This document shows, one piece after another, positions 45,331 through 59,332 of a stretch of DNA of 64,000 bases (within the stretch, counting starts at the first letter, position 1; each line of letters starts with the position of its first letter). Location: assembly GCA_022605955.1 (NCBI GenBank), contig JAKCOZ010000021.1:11204501-11268500 (forward strand), read 5' to 3'. The translations under genes and the position numbers were made by a program. Under the pieces are notes generated by a model that saw nothing but the letters and a program-made list of their open reading frames with translations, was not told where the DNA came from and did no database searches. Source of the DNA: Rallus limicola. Lineage: Eukaryota > Chordata > Aves > Gruiformes > Rallidae.

Positions 45331-48300
45331 GAATTGAATGATTCTCAAGAAACTTAGCACTGCAATGAGAATGCTTTACAGTAACATCCATCAATCTGGA
45401 CCTCAGAATTAAAGATGCTCCCATGCCAAGATGAACAAGCCCTGCACACCTGGAGAATTCAGGTCCTGTAACAGGATCTGCCTGTGAACTTCATTTCCAG
45501 TCCTTAGTTGAAATGACTAAACCAAAGTCACTGAATTCTGAGAAATCTAATACCTAGTTCCATTTTTTTCTATCTTCAGTAAAACAACCATGACACTCAC
45601 ATAACAAAGCACAAAATTTTATGTGTTTCTAGAATCAATATCCAAAATTTTTTAATCTTTTGTCTCCATTCAGCAATCCCCAAAGCATGTCTGTTCCCTA
45701 AGTACTACCACATGTTTTAAAAATACTGAATGCTTATGGAATCACAAAAATTTCACTACAAATCTCAAGGTCAGCAAAAATGGGAGTGACACTGAGTAAA
45801 ATGCAGAAAAAACCCCATACAACCAATCAAAAAACCCCAACAAAACAAAAAAACAACCCAAATCGCCCCAAATGCTGTTTTCCTTCTCCTGGTGCATGAG
45901 GAACAAAACCATTCCACAAGCATCACTCAGGATGAGTGCAGCAGAGCAGACTTCTGGTTCCCCTCTATCTCCCATGAGAGCCCACTCTAACTCCAAAGTA
46001 TTCACAATTATCTATCAGGGCATGTTCTTCTCCCAGCATTAGGATCCTTTAGCAGTCATATACCTCAATGGTAAAACCCAAAAATGGAGTGCTGGCAGTT
46101 CATCAGACTGTTCCCTTAGTGTTATAAACCTTAAATATCCTCACAAGCAAGAGAGATGCTGTCACTAATTAGAATTTGTTAAAAAAGAGGATAAATGAGA
46201 CAATGATTTGTAGACAGGTGTGACTGATAAAAGAAATAAAAAACACTGTCAACAACTTCTGTGCAGATTTGTAAATAATAAAGATTGAGGGGAATTTCAA
46301 ACCTAAATGAAATTTGAAATTAAAAATGAAACAACATATGTTCCATCCAGCTAAAAAATGCACTTCCAAAATACATGTAACTGCTATTTTGACTTCAAAA
46401 GGGGAAGCTGTGAAGATCAACTTATATGGGATTTGAAACCTATTCCAGTAATGTCACAAATGTACACACCTTTAATTGTGGCTACTGATTGTAATTACAT
46501 CTCCATGGGTGATAAAAACAATTACTTCAGATGCAACAGTACAAATCCCCAGAGCTGAAATGCTCCATCTGAAAAATCTCTTAAGTTATGCTAGTTGAGA
46601 AACTCAGGTTATTTTGACCCAATTCAAGGTTGGCAAAAAGCTGCCTTTGTATAAAATGACAGTCCTGAGCAGGGAGATAGAGAGGAAACAGAAAAGATAC
46701 ACATGGGTAGTGACATTATCACAGAGTTACCAACAGCATGAACTGACAGCACCTGTGAAACGTGCTGTAAGAGTTGTCCTATGGAAGTTTTAAGTTTCTT
46801 AGTTGCAAAGTGCTTTGAAGGATCAACAGCACTAAACAGAGAAGTACACAACACAGGGAAAACTACTGCATGTTTTTCATATTTGCCTTTTGCATATCTA
46901 CTGCTAATCCAGAAGTAGAGAGGTGAGAAAGCTGATTGACCTTATGCAGAACCTGGGTAAATAATTCAGTGCTTATTAGTGTAAAAAAATCAAGATGGCA
47001 ATTTTATGGAAATTTTTTTCTAAAATCTTTTTAGGGCTTCAAAAACTCTGCAAAATCCCTATTGATGGCATGATCTTCTATGGGCATCTCCTATAAAGAC
47101 TCTTACAAGCTCTGTCTCCTTTAAGTTCTTAATAAAAAAAATAAATTAGAAATTAATATTCACCTATATCCAAAAAGAAGAAATGAAATTTTATTGCAGT
47201 GATGACCTTCTGTATAGCTCAGAAAATAAACTTTGCTTATATATCTACTTATTGTAGCCTGCAGCTAACCTTTTCTAATTAATTTCTTTCCCATAAGGAC
47301 TGCAGTGATTCTTCACTTTCTTCCAGCTGCAAGATAGTGCACACCAGATTTATGCAAGCAGTGCTGCCTTGCTGGGCTCTGTAGCAGGACTTAACATCAG
47401 GGAGATCTGTGCTCTCCTAACTCTGCAAAGATCAGGGCTGTTCTTCTTGTGTTCTCAGAAGAATGGTGTCACTGTCGGTGACTAGAACCGGTGGCTGATG
47501 GAGTTTCTCCCAATTTGAGCTTTTTAAAGGTACAGTGATATAAGGACTGGGAGGCATGAAAACCTTCAAGGAAGGATGATTTTTATCCTCTGTACTTTCA
47601 GTAGCCCTGTCTCTCATTAAGGAGGAAAAACATAAACAATGTACTACATTGCCTTGCACCAATACTGCTCGCAGGTCCCTCTGCAGAGGCTGCTTTGGGA
47701 GTCTTGAACTTGGATAGAATGAGTCAACTATTATGGCCAGAAATAACTCTTTCCTTGGATCACATTGGCACTGCTCTCTTAAATCCCCTGAAACATTTCT
47801 CATGGTTGGAGGGTTTGGAAAAATCCATACTAGTTCTTTCCCCTTTGTAATTGAGAATTAGACTTCAAGTGAGCATGAATATTCATCGGTAACACAGGAC
47901 ATCTTCTGAAAACTCTTTTAATTTATCAAGCAGCATAGGGATATAACTGCAGACAGTATGTGGCAAAAAAGTTCACAGCAATGGGTAGCTTTGTGGGGTT
48001 TCTAGGTTTTTTTGAACTTTTACTACCAGTGAAAAACACCTCTGGTGTAGAAGGATATGCATATCAGACACTGTTTCATAGACTTTTGTCTTTTTACAAA
48101 AGCAAAATCCATATTGTGTCTTGAGTGCATGAAGAACTTGGATGTCCCCATTACTGAATACCATTCCTATTTATACCCTGTTGGATATTTGCTTAACAAG
48201 TCAGAGCTGGCAGGTTGAAAAGCTACTGTAATGGAGCTTGCGCGTGTTCAGAAAGTAATGTCAGGGATGTAAAATAAGACTATCAAAGTCTTAATTTAAA

Positions 48301-51300
48301 TGACTTCCAGAATAAAATGAATTTCATTCTGTGTAACAAGGTTTAAAGGCTATATTATGAATTTGTAGTGGATCTAAGGGCACAGGGAAAAATATAAATC
48401 CTTTACACTTCCAAGAAGGCTTTTCTAATTTAGGTCCAGGACTTCAGTCAGGAATAAGAAATCTCACCCTTTCAGTCTGTCCTGTACCTGGGATTTCATT
48501 TAAGTCCTTTTTAAAACAGAACCTTTCTCTGCAGTTTTGATTTAGATTCCTTTTGCTATAGAACCTTTGTAAACCTTATGCCTAGTACTGAGATCTAAGG
48601 GGCCTTGTTTCCCCTAAAAAGTCAAATTAACAGCATCTGAAACAAATAGAGACACTACATAAGAGCATCCTTTTTTGGATACAACTTTCTCTTTTTATTT
48701 TCCATAAATGAACACTTGAATAAATTAAAAGATTGTCTCTGATTTATCAGAAAATTTAAAAAAAAAAAGCAGTGAGAAGAGCATGTGATCATAGAATGAG
48801 CTACCAAAGGCAATTGTTTAGGAAAGATCAAGACAGATGAAAAGCATATATTGCACCAGAATAATCTCTCCATGCAAAGTGATGTGAGGAGAGTAGACCC
48901 CAGTCATTCAGTCACTGCAGTCTTATTTTTATTTAGAATCGCTAAATAAAAAAGTTCATTATATTTCCAAATTGTCTGATAAGTGACCTCATTACAGGCA
49001 TGACAATTTGATCTACAATGAAATACACCTTTTGTCATCAGAACCTGTTGGTCACAAGCCATAGTCTGAATGTGTTTTATTCTGAAAGCAAGTGACAGCT
49101 GCCTCTCATTTGAATTACACATTTGGTATATTTCTTTACAGGTAATCAAGACAATTTGGAACATATGTGATAAGAATGGTTTTCATCAGCAAGGAAATTC
49201 ATGTGCTACTAAAACAGGAAAATACTGATAATATAGTGGAGAAATGTTGCAGAATCATGTCAAGATTAATTTCTAAATGGTAGACCTTCCTAGAGTAGCT
49301 GTGACCTATGGGTAAAATCATATGGATTGTATTTTTCAAGACCAGCATTTCTAGACATTGCTACTGCCTTTGTATTCTTTCAAACCAGGTGGAGAATGCA
49401 AAACAGAAAAAAACAAAAAGAAGAGAAAGAAAACTATATATGGTGAACATCAGTTCTGATATAATCACATAAGGTCATAAAACCTCCCCAGGAAATCTGA
49501 ATGCTGGTATCACACACCTTTTCTTGCCAATAGGATTTGGGTTCTGCTGGAGATTATATTTTAGATTAGATTTACTGTCAGTTTCATTCAGCCTGGAAAT
49601 TTGTGTGTTCCATGTTCCTTTGCTTATCATTACCTTAAGAGATTAGGGGGGCTTCAGTAGGTCAAAGAGAAAATTAGAAAGGAAAACTTGGGATACATAG
49701 TAAGGAAATTACTGGAAGAGGTGGAGGTTTACAATTGTGTTTTGTGCTAGGTTAATAATTTCTCATTCATATTTTATTACCTTTAAAAAACATATCTTTG
49801 CTATGCACTTCTCAAGGAAGGTACAATCTTAAATGACTAGTTCTGGTCCATTTTGCCTTTAAAGGACTGCATTGTTTTTTCTGATTCCTGTTTTGGATAT
49901 CAACACATCCAACTGCTTTTCCTTCAGTCTTTCAGAAACTTCCAGTAACAGAAGTGGCATTAAAATCTCATCAAAATTTAAAAAATATATTTCCCTATTT
50001 TTACTAAATATTTTTCATCAAGATAGAGAGACTATCAGAACAATGGACATCTGCTGCATTTTTGTTTCCTACTAGAATCAGTTGAATAACAGTATGTTAT
50101 CTCATGACTATATAATTACTGATATTTCCCTGTCCCTTTAGCATATTATTATGACAAGTGCAAAAAAATAGCATCAACAACATTCTATCTCCTTGACACA
50201 CTGAAAAATACTGAACAGAAATGGAACAAAATGAACATAGACTACTAAGGCTTGGCTATCACACCACTGAGTTCTCATTGTCCTCTTGGGACTACATAGA
50301 CTTATATCCTGCCATATGTTCCACCTGCTATAGCTAGCTGGATTAAAAATTTTTCAAAGCAGAGCAAAAATTTACTATCTGTGTGTTGCACAGCCTTTAG
50401 GCTGCACTTATTAATTTCCAGGTTTCCTATCACATTCCTTCACAGGAACTATATATTTCAAGAGGAGCAAGATAAGGTAAGAAAGAATTACCAAAATACT
50501 CCAAAAGAACAGTTCTGAACATTTCATGACTGCTTCCTGAACGTTCATTTTCACTCTTAGGTTGCTTCCACATTCATTGGAAAATTACTTTTTAAGAAAT
50601 CAAACTGCTTGAAGCTTATTCATACTATGGGGATTAAGGCCAAGACATATCTTTATTCTTCAAAAGGACCAAAAGTGTGCCATGGTAACATCTGAATATA
50701 CCTGCCACAAAGTATCCCATTCCAAGATCGGCATAGTTGATATAATTAAATAGCTGTAATTTAAAGAATGGTCCCTCTCTCATAAGCACATGTAAGACTT
50801 GCCCCAAATCAGATCTCCTCATTCACCCTCTAGTTCAAATTTTTCATTTCAACTAGTTTCATTTTAATCTTACCATATCATTACAACACAAACCTCTTCA
50901 CATAAAGAAATTAATTCTGGCCCTCCCTACAGATGTCTTCATACTACTTGTATACAGCAGAGATGTAACCTGTTAGTTGACCTTAACCTTTGTTCTGTAC
51001 ACGTGTAAGATTTAGTATGCTCCATTCCCTTGACTTGCTTAAGCTACCAAGGAGATCTGGGCAAAAGCTATTATGATAACTCATATGCCAAAACTCAAAT
51101 GCCAAGACAAGCTTCTTAAAATATGAATGCCTACTAGACAGCTCCTTTTCTGGCTTCTCATTCTTCCAAATTTTCTCTGCTTTTAAAAATGATTCTGATA
51201 TTTTTGAAAACATAGGGTTACATTCATTTGCTGTAATTGAACACTGAAATAGAATATTGATTTGCACAGACTAATTGGACACTGCTCATCCATTTACATG

Positions 51301-53079
51301 AGTAAATGCCTAACAGGCACATAAAATTACAGCAACTATGCTTGAATATTGGGCACTTAATTTCATTCAGCCAGGCTTCTAAAGTGATGGAAACCAAGAC
51401 TTTGGATTGTAAATTTAAGTTTCTCCAAAATCTTTTTTGCCTTGCTTTATTACCACTGGCAATCCATCCTTGTTTTGTTTATAATGTTCACTAAGTAATA
51501 CAAAGGCTGATACATATTATACTCGAGATAGGTAAGTTATGTGATAAATGGAGTTCATTTTTCTTCTGTTGTTAATTTGAAGACCAGTAATGTATTGCTA
51601 TTTCAAATAAGCTGCTGTGTTCTCTGAGTCTTTGACCATATATCCTTTGTACAGAGGTTATTTATTATTTCTATTGCACCACTGGTGTACATAGCTTCTT
51701 ACAATTACTGATTATATGACAGGAGAAAGATTTCAGTCAGTCATGGCCAAGAAGAAAAATGTTATTTTCCAACCTCTGCTGATAGCTTTATTAGCATTGG
51801 GCTAAATTCATTCCCAGGTAACATCATTGATTCCAATGGCACTACAACAGCAATGAATTAGGTGCTCATGTCCCATTTATTTATCTGCCCTTTCACAGTT
51901 AGCCTCCACATCTTATCTCTAATATGCCCTGAAGATGGACAGTCCAATTTATAGGGTGCCTTATTTAAGGAATGGAAGACCTCAGTTCATTTCACTTTGT
52001 ACTGAATTACCTCAGTCAACCTTTTCAGACCTCAGCCTCAATATCAATAGGCTAAAAAGCCTACTACTCTCCATGCACTGCATATATTTTAGTTATTTCC
52101 ATGAGATGACACAGCCTCAAAAGGGTGCCCTTACTTGCAGAGTACCCAAAATTCTGCTAGGAGGGCCTCCTCCTGCCATATGGGAGATTTGGACTCAGAT
52201 CAGGTTGAGCCTCTCATGTCATAGAGGAATTAATGCTTTATAGTAAGTTTTTGGGTTTGATCAGCCTCACCAAATATTGTACTCAGCTGCTTTCTTTGCA
52301 AAGATCCAAGACAAAGCCCTGGAAAAAAAGCTATCAGATTGACTAACAGATGGAAAAGAAAGACTGGTTTGAAAATCTCATGGGGATTATGTGTGAGTGA
52401 TTCTTTAGGAAGGTTGGCAGTTTCAGCAGTTGCATGATACACATTCCCCTACTTGCTTCTAAGCTCCAAGAGGTTTTTGCTGTAGATAAGCATGTGCTTT
52501 GCAATTCCAGCAGTGTTTCAATGTTCTTTGCAGACCTGAAAGCGATAGCTAGATGTTTTCACAAAAATCCAGAGTCTTTACTAAATTGTAAGAGAAATAC
52601 TATTTGTAGATTGGAGTAATGGCTTTATTTAAACAACTTACTATAAAGGCTGTTATTTTTCCATCCTTGAGTAAACCAGCAATCTCCAAAAGTTACTAAA
52701 TATATAAGGAGACAAGGCCTGCTGTTCATTTGGTCTGGTCAGAAGAACTAAGGTCTCTTCCTTTTACTAAGCCTAATACCTTTTAATAGGTAGCAATTTC
52801 AGGTTAATTGCTACTTACATTTGGAATTTCTTAGCTAATAAATTTGACTTGTTGATGAACTGCTTATGGCAAACTTAAAAATCTGGATCAGGATCAGTGA
52901 GAGAAAAAGTTGTTGCTTTTAAGAGCAGATTTTAGAAGAATACAGATCATTAAAATGTAGTTCAGTTAGGATTTTCCATCTAAAGCTATATTGTCCATCC
53001 AGATCCTTCAGAAAGAGACATTCAACTTCTTTTCTTGAATAGCAAAGTACATCAGTATCTTTCTTACTTTATTTGATTA
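45331..53079. other. Intergenic DNA, no gene seen
   Basis: No gene or named repeat recognised. An A/C-rich low-complexity tract lies at about 45806-45870. A 123-codon minus-strand frame (47432-47803) has no protein-like features I recognise. Confidence 0.6.
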
Positions 53080-53300
53080 ATGTAAATGATTTCCCTGCAG
53101 CAATCAGACTCTGTTTGCCAGGATAGTCATTATACAGTGACAGAGATTAGTGAGGTACTTAATCAAAAACAGCAGTGATTGATACTCCGTCAGTTTTGGT
53201 CTTTAATCAGTGAAGCTTTCATCCAATCATCAGCCATTAAAGAGTCTCATTTATCTGATTACTTTTGGAGTATTGGACTTAAAAAAAGAAATATATAAAG
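53080..53300. promoter_or_regulatory. TAATC/GATTA-rich block, candidate enhancer
   Basis: Repeated bicoid/LIM-type cores within about 200 bp: GATTAG, TTAATCA, TGATTGAT, TTTAATCAG, CCAATCATC, CATTAAAG and TGATTAC. Composition only; no conservation data. Confidence 0.28.
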
Positions 53301-56300
53301 GTAAGCTATAGCCTCCCTGTAACATTACCCAGATATATGAATGCTTTTTCAACTTTTTGTAGCAAGGGGAAGAATAACCCATATCAACAATTATTTATAC
53401 AGGATAGTTTGCTCAGATGGTTGGGATGAGGATAGGGAATTTTTCAGTTCAGCTATCGAGCACTAGAAGAATTTAGCCTCAGGTCGAGAGCAACCAAAAC
53501 TCATTTTCATTTTATAGCTCTCTGGAGGCCTACTGTGAATGAGTTGGTGGTCTCAGTCTGGTTTCTAGAAAGCAACAAAGTTGCCAATAAATTTGTCACT
53601 TTTCATTTCATCTCATAATGGCTAACATAGATTATGGGATGGAGAAACCAACTGAAATAACTGAACTTTCTTTCAGGCAGTATATATAATTTTATACACG
53701 ACACAGTGTAAGCAAGCCAGCTCCTGGCCACAGAGTCCCCTCAACTTTCTCTGCCAATTAGCAACATGTCTAATCACTATAAAATGGAAGATGTGTTTAA
53801 TGGTGTATACCATGAAATCAAGTCAATTTTCATTTGCAGAGAGGTGCAAAACCAGCTGGTGATAATTGTGCAGATGAGGTAGATCCCCTAACAGGGAGAA
53901 AGGTAAATAAAAGGATAATAACAAAGCTGTGAGATTCCACTTCCTCACAGTGGAATGGAAAGACAAAAACCATCCATTAAATAGCTGCAAGTGTAAAAGG
54001 TACTAAAAAGACAAGAAACAGACTGTCCAAATTCTACGCCAGAATTAGGAAAAATATTCTTGTTTTACACGCTCAGAATTGTGTGTTTTTAAAAATACAT
54101 ATCAATAAATGCCAAAAAAATTAATGTATACGAGCACAGTACTTTTCACAAGCAGAAACATGGATGGCTTTGAGGCAGAACAATTCCTTCCTAAAAAATT
54201 ACACCTGATTGTTGGTTTAATTGTGTAAAAGTTGGTTTAGTTGTGTAAAAGCAAATAAATTCACAGAGGTGGAAAAACAGTATTCTGGAAAGCCTGGACA
54301 TTCATATTAATTTCCAATCAAATCTTACTACATTAGGACCACTGAAAGGATTCCTCAAAGAAGCTGCTTCAGATATATACCTGTATCCAGCAATAATCTG
54401 GCCAAGAGAACACAGTCTATTAAATACATATCAAGCTCTTACACTTGGTTCTGTGTAAATGTAGAAGAGATGCATGGGCAAGAAAGCTTGGTGCTTGAAA
54501 AAGGGGAAAAGGATCTGTGTATGGTAGATAAGTCTGGTGGTTTGGAAATTACTCTGTTGTATATTGATATTCTGTAAATGATAAGTTATATTTCCTCTGC
54601 TGGATAGAGAAGGTACTTCTATATAGGAAGGAAAGCATGATTTTTTTTAATCACCACAATCCTTCAAAACAGTTAATATAAATTGCTTTGAAAAAAGCTG
54701 TAAGTTTTTATTTTACTTTTAAGTATACCTACTCTATATATTCCTGACATCTGGAATTAAAACTGGGCATTGGTAACAACAGTGACTGTACCAAGTTGCA
54801 CTGGAGCAGTAAACCCATACAATACTATGTTGGGTTGAATTTTAACCGAGATAATAAAAAACAGGTAATAATTGAATATTATTTTGCCCTAGACTTATGA
54901 AACAAAATTGTCAGAACTCAATGTTCCTTCCCTGAAATGAGATCTCTGATTCACTGACCATCAGAGTAAACAAAGAGAAATGCCAACGATGTTGGCAGCA
55001 CGGTTATGCTATTTAACAAAACCAGAAATCAGGATTGGATTGTCAGGAGTAAAATATTGTCAATGGTTAGACTGCTTCATACAAACTACAGACCCATCAC
55101 AATCTTATGCATCCAAATGAAGAGAAACTCCCTACTTTGTACTGGTAGGTGGCAGAAGACTATAAAGCCTTTGTGGTTTTCTGCCTTCTCCAGATACACC
55201 AAGGGACTTGAGACAGTTTTGTAGATAGTACATAAGGAGTTTACAGTTGCCAGCTGTCTCTTCCCAAGTAAAACCCATTCCCTGTGTGGCCAGACTAACC
55301 CAAGCACAGTATCCTGTAAAGAGCAGTATCTCCTTCAACAGACTCATTTAGGAACCTGCTAATAGTCTGTGCTATTACTCATTAATTCCTCATTTTCTTG
55401 CCAAGACTCAAGTGGAACACACAAAATGACAGATACTCAAAATGAAACACACAGAATTATAATGCAGAGAGAGAACTGAAAAGCAGAGGGATACAACTTA
55501 CTTTCATATAGAGAAATCCTTTCTATAATCTCAGTTTCAGGATTTCTTTCTTAGATTCCTTAAGAATATGTACCAGTTGTAGAGACCTTTTCATCAGCAG
55601 ACCTCAAATCGCTTCACAACGGAGGTCAGTGTCATTACAGCACTGGTCAAAGCTCAGTCTCAGGGGAACATGCCAATTTCAGCAGGCTTCTTGTTCAGAA
55701 TCATTTAGTGTCAGAACACTGCATTTGATGTATTCATTTCAAAGGAACTCTCCCTGCAGCTCCCCACTCCCATTATAAACTTCCTATATTTCCTATTTCT
55801 CCTTGAGATAACAAGGAGTACCCTCTTGTTAATTGCCCTGGGTAAATTAACTGCTTAAGGTGATTTACCTTGAGTAGTCTGTCCCAAAATTTCAATGCTC
55901 TATCCTGGTTCCTTTATTCTCACCTTCTTTGTGCTATTCTGAGTACAGCCTAAGATATGCAAAACCCAACAAGATTTATGTCAATAATACCGAATTTTCA
56001 GATCATCACCCTCCCCTCCCATTTCCTCATGTTACTTTGCAAAAGCATCCAAAAGATCACAATGTAATATTCCCTTATCTTAATTGTTACTTCAGTCTAA
56101 AGAATTTTCTATTTTGTTTAAATTATTATATAGTTTATAATCATTACTTCTTATACTTTTCTTAAAGGATTGTTTAGCATATTGTTGCTTCACACAGATA
56201 TAAAGAATAGAAAGATTATAAAGACACAACTCTCCAGTATTCCAGTACACTCAGCACTTGAAGGAAACTAAAATTTGAACAAGCTGCTTGACTCTGTGAA

Positions 56301-57277
56301 CACACACTTACTTGTCATCGGGAGATGTTGTAATGTGTGTGTGTTTAAAAATAGGACTAGCAGATTTCCCCCTCAGCTATCCAAATACACTGGCATTTCT
56401 TATTATTATTGGCACAAAAATTCGGGTTCCTTTCTTTATGACTCTCATATTTATGTAATTTCAGCAGAACGGTTCTGAAGGAGCAGAAGATTCATAACAA
56501 ACAACTGGTTAGTAACGTATAGACTGGATGAATCATCTGCATTGGGGCCCACTCTCAGTTGAGCTGCTACAGCTTTATAAATAGTAGCAGCAACCATAAC
56601 AAAATAAATCCATTTCAGCAAACAATGTAACTGTATGCTCAAATTCCTTTGCACTGAGAAACTACACAGCTAGTACTGAATCCATAATGTTTGTATTAAA
56701 ACTGGTGGCAAAACTTCCATTGGTTTCCAAAATTAGGTTTTGGTTGGTTTTTAGAATCCCATTTTTATACATACTCTTGAATACAGATTTTTTAGAGACT
56801 TAACTGTATGCTGAAGTATGTTGCTAGATGGACAAGATTGTATGACAGGATTGCATACAACAACAAGACGTTAAATCCTTTGGGTCCATGACTATCTTAC
56901 AGTTATATAAATTGAGGACAATGATAGCATCATAGCTAAATAAATCCTATCAGCTTGTAAGTTGAGACTGACTCCAGCCTGATTTGCTATGGGTGCAATG
57001 CCCCTAATTTTGAAAAGAGGGAACAAAAGACAGAATTTTTAAGGCATGGGAAATCAACATTTCATTGCACATTTGTTTTGTTTCAAATGCCACCACATGC
57101 TCATAGAGACCACATTAAACATTTCTGCAAATGGTTGCACACTATGTATGTCTGCTGCAGTGATACTTCCCTCATCAGCCAAGAGTGACATCAGTAACTT
57201 CTTCGCTAAAGGCACGGTTACAAATGTCAGAGTATGACTGGACAGAGAAGCTCAGTGGTTCTGGCATTTCTGAGTGT
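53301..57277. other. Intergenic DNA, no gene seen
   Basis: AT-rich sequence with a 20-bp tandem duplication at 54212-54251 and a short (GT)n at about 56335-56342. No coding region recognised. Confidence 0.6.
54212..54251. repeat. Tandem duplication, 20-bp unit x 2
   Basis: TTGGTTTAATTGTGTAAAAG (54212-54231) is followed directly by TTGGTTTAGTTGTGTAAAAG (54232-54251), one mismatch apart. Likely slippage. Confidence 0.85.
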
Positions 57278-57470
57278 GCAGAGGCCCTGGCACAGGGTGC
57301 CCAGAGAAGCTGTGGCTGCCTCTGGATCCCTGGCAGGGTTCAGACCAGGCTGGATGGGGCTTGGGGCACCCTGGGCTGGTGGAGAGTGTCCCTTCCCATG
57401 GCAAGGGGTTGGAAATGGATAGACTTTGAGGTCCCTTCCAACTCAAACCAGTCTGTGGCTCTATGATTCT
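57278..57470 (+). repeat. CR1 LINE 3' end with octamer tail
   Basis: Sense-orientation CR1: GGTGCCCAGAGAAGCTGTGG, ATCCCTGGCAGGGTTCAGAC, CAGGCTGGATGGGGCTT, CCCATGGCAAGGGGTTGGAA and GAGGTCCCTTCCAACTCAAA, ending in CTATGATTCT. The overlapping open frames here are repeat-derived. Confidence 0.92.
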
Positions 57471-59262
57471 ATAAATGTGTAGATCTCAAAGAAGGGTACG
57501 TTTTCTGGAATTTCTGAGGAGAGGATAGATTTTAATCAAGTGGCACATCCCTCAGGATATGATCACAAATGTTCTTTTAAGTGGAAGAAATAAAATACAA
57601 CATCTGCTAAGCTTCTTGTAACTGATTTTCTAACTTTCATGGGTCTGGTAGAAAAGAAATGAAAAAATACTAAATTAATGCATACAACCCACAAGTTCAG
57701 ACACCAGCAACTCATGGTCATCACAGACAATTAAATTCTGCTCCAATAAAGGGGCTACTGTTCTTAACACCTTAATGGGTTCCTAAAAAAAGGAGAATGA
57801 TTTTTTCATATGAATGCACAACATGTTAGCAATCCAGTGGATTTCTGTTTGCCCATTCACAGATATATGATTTTTTTTTAATTTAAGGTTGCTCTATCCT
57901 GAAAAATTGCAATAAAAGTCTTGCAGAAGTATCTCCTGAATGTTAATAGGGATTTTCACTGTGGTCTAAAGGAAGAAGAAAAAAAAAAAAGCAAGCAGAA
58001 ACTAAAATCTCTGGCCATCACAAAATACTGCTGAATGTTACTATCACTATAAAGTCCTAACTTCACTGGGGAAATAATGTAAATCGTTACACAGCTGGAA
58101 GTTTAGTTTTATTGATTGTTCCTCTAGATGCATTTTAAATGCAAGGGAGATTTTATTTTAGTCTAAAACTTACTGTGGAAAATATCTTAAGATAAAATAG
58201 TGGTAACTTCAAATTAAATGCATAAAAGAATGATCCTTTATGGGCTCATTGTATTGGTCATGTGCATATTTTCTTAATTTAGTCTTTATAAATAGATAGG
58301 TACCAGAATCCAAAAATGTGGCTATTATGTAAAGAAGAGGTTTCAGCTTGATTTCAAAGGAAGTGAGCTCAGGCTGGAAGTATGATAACACAAAGTCAGA
58401 GCTGAAGACTGTTCACTGTGGAGACTAAGAGCAGGTATCTAACATGCCTTCGAGAGAGAGACTACCAGGCTTAAAATACAGTTCTTAAAAACATTTACTA
58501 TAAAATTATGCTTTTTAAAAAAAAAAAAACCACAATCACTTTAGAGGGAAAAATGATACAGCACCAAACAAGAAGAATATTTTCAAATATGTACAAAAGA
58601 TTAAGAAGATAAAATTTTCATAGCTAACTTCAAAACTGGCAGCCATTTGACTGAGAATGCAGTAAGACACATTTAATTAGACAAAAGGAAAGGCTTGGAA
58701 AGCATTTGGTAACAATTAGGAGGGATCTGCCTCAGTGTAGGAGCTTAAGCTGCTGCACCTATATCTCTGGAGGATCCATCTTTAAGAGCAAAATATGCTT
58801 GAGCTTGGACACCTTGAGGGCAGAATGCATATCACTGAGAAGTTCTATGTACAGATATAAACCAGGAAATTTCACAGGTGAACTGCTGTATACTACCATG
58901 TGGCAATATAAAACTGTGATAAAACAAAAGCCCTGTAAATACTCAGGCACACGACATATCACAGCACGCAGGAAGGCAAGAAAAGCACAAACATCATGGT
59001 AAGGTCCCTCTGCTATACACAATTGCCTGTCAATTTAAAACTGGAATGCAAAACTCTATATACTACAATAATCTGCCTATTAATGCTGATCTCCACCAGA
59101 ACTGCTATGCTTCTCATGGATGGAAAAGCATGTTCTTACAGTAACAACCTGCCTATAGCTTTTGATACTTCTGCATACTTTGCTCATGGTAAGTCACCTG
59201 TGTGGATATTATAGGGGAGTTAAGAAATGATACCTCTTTTATTAAAGCCATGGATTGGTCAC
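57471..59262. other. Intergenic DNA, no gene seen
   Basis: A-rich tracts at about 57977-57990 and 58517-58529. No gene or repeat family recognised. Confidence 0.6.
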
Positions 59263-59332
59263 GGGATCATAAGATAGTTTAAGTTGGAGAAGATTTAAGC
59301 TCAACCTCCTTCTAGCTGAGCCAGCTAGGAAG
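59263..59332 (-). repeat. Short degenerate CR1 3' fragment
   Basis: GGGATCATAAGATAGTTTAA and GTTGGAGAAGATTTAAGCTC follow the complement of a CR1 3' end (AATCATAGAATAGTTTAGGTTGG type). Short and diverged, so only moderately supported. Confidence 0.45.

Noticed and set aside
47432..47803. 123-codon minus-strand ORF
   Set aside because: No recognised domain, no splice context, and sequence composition typical of chance frames.
57185..57466. Overlapping ORFs on both strands
   Set aside because: They coincide with a sense CR1 3' end; not genes.
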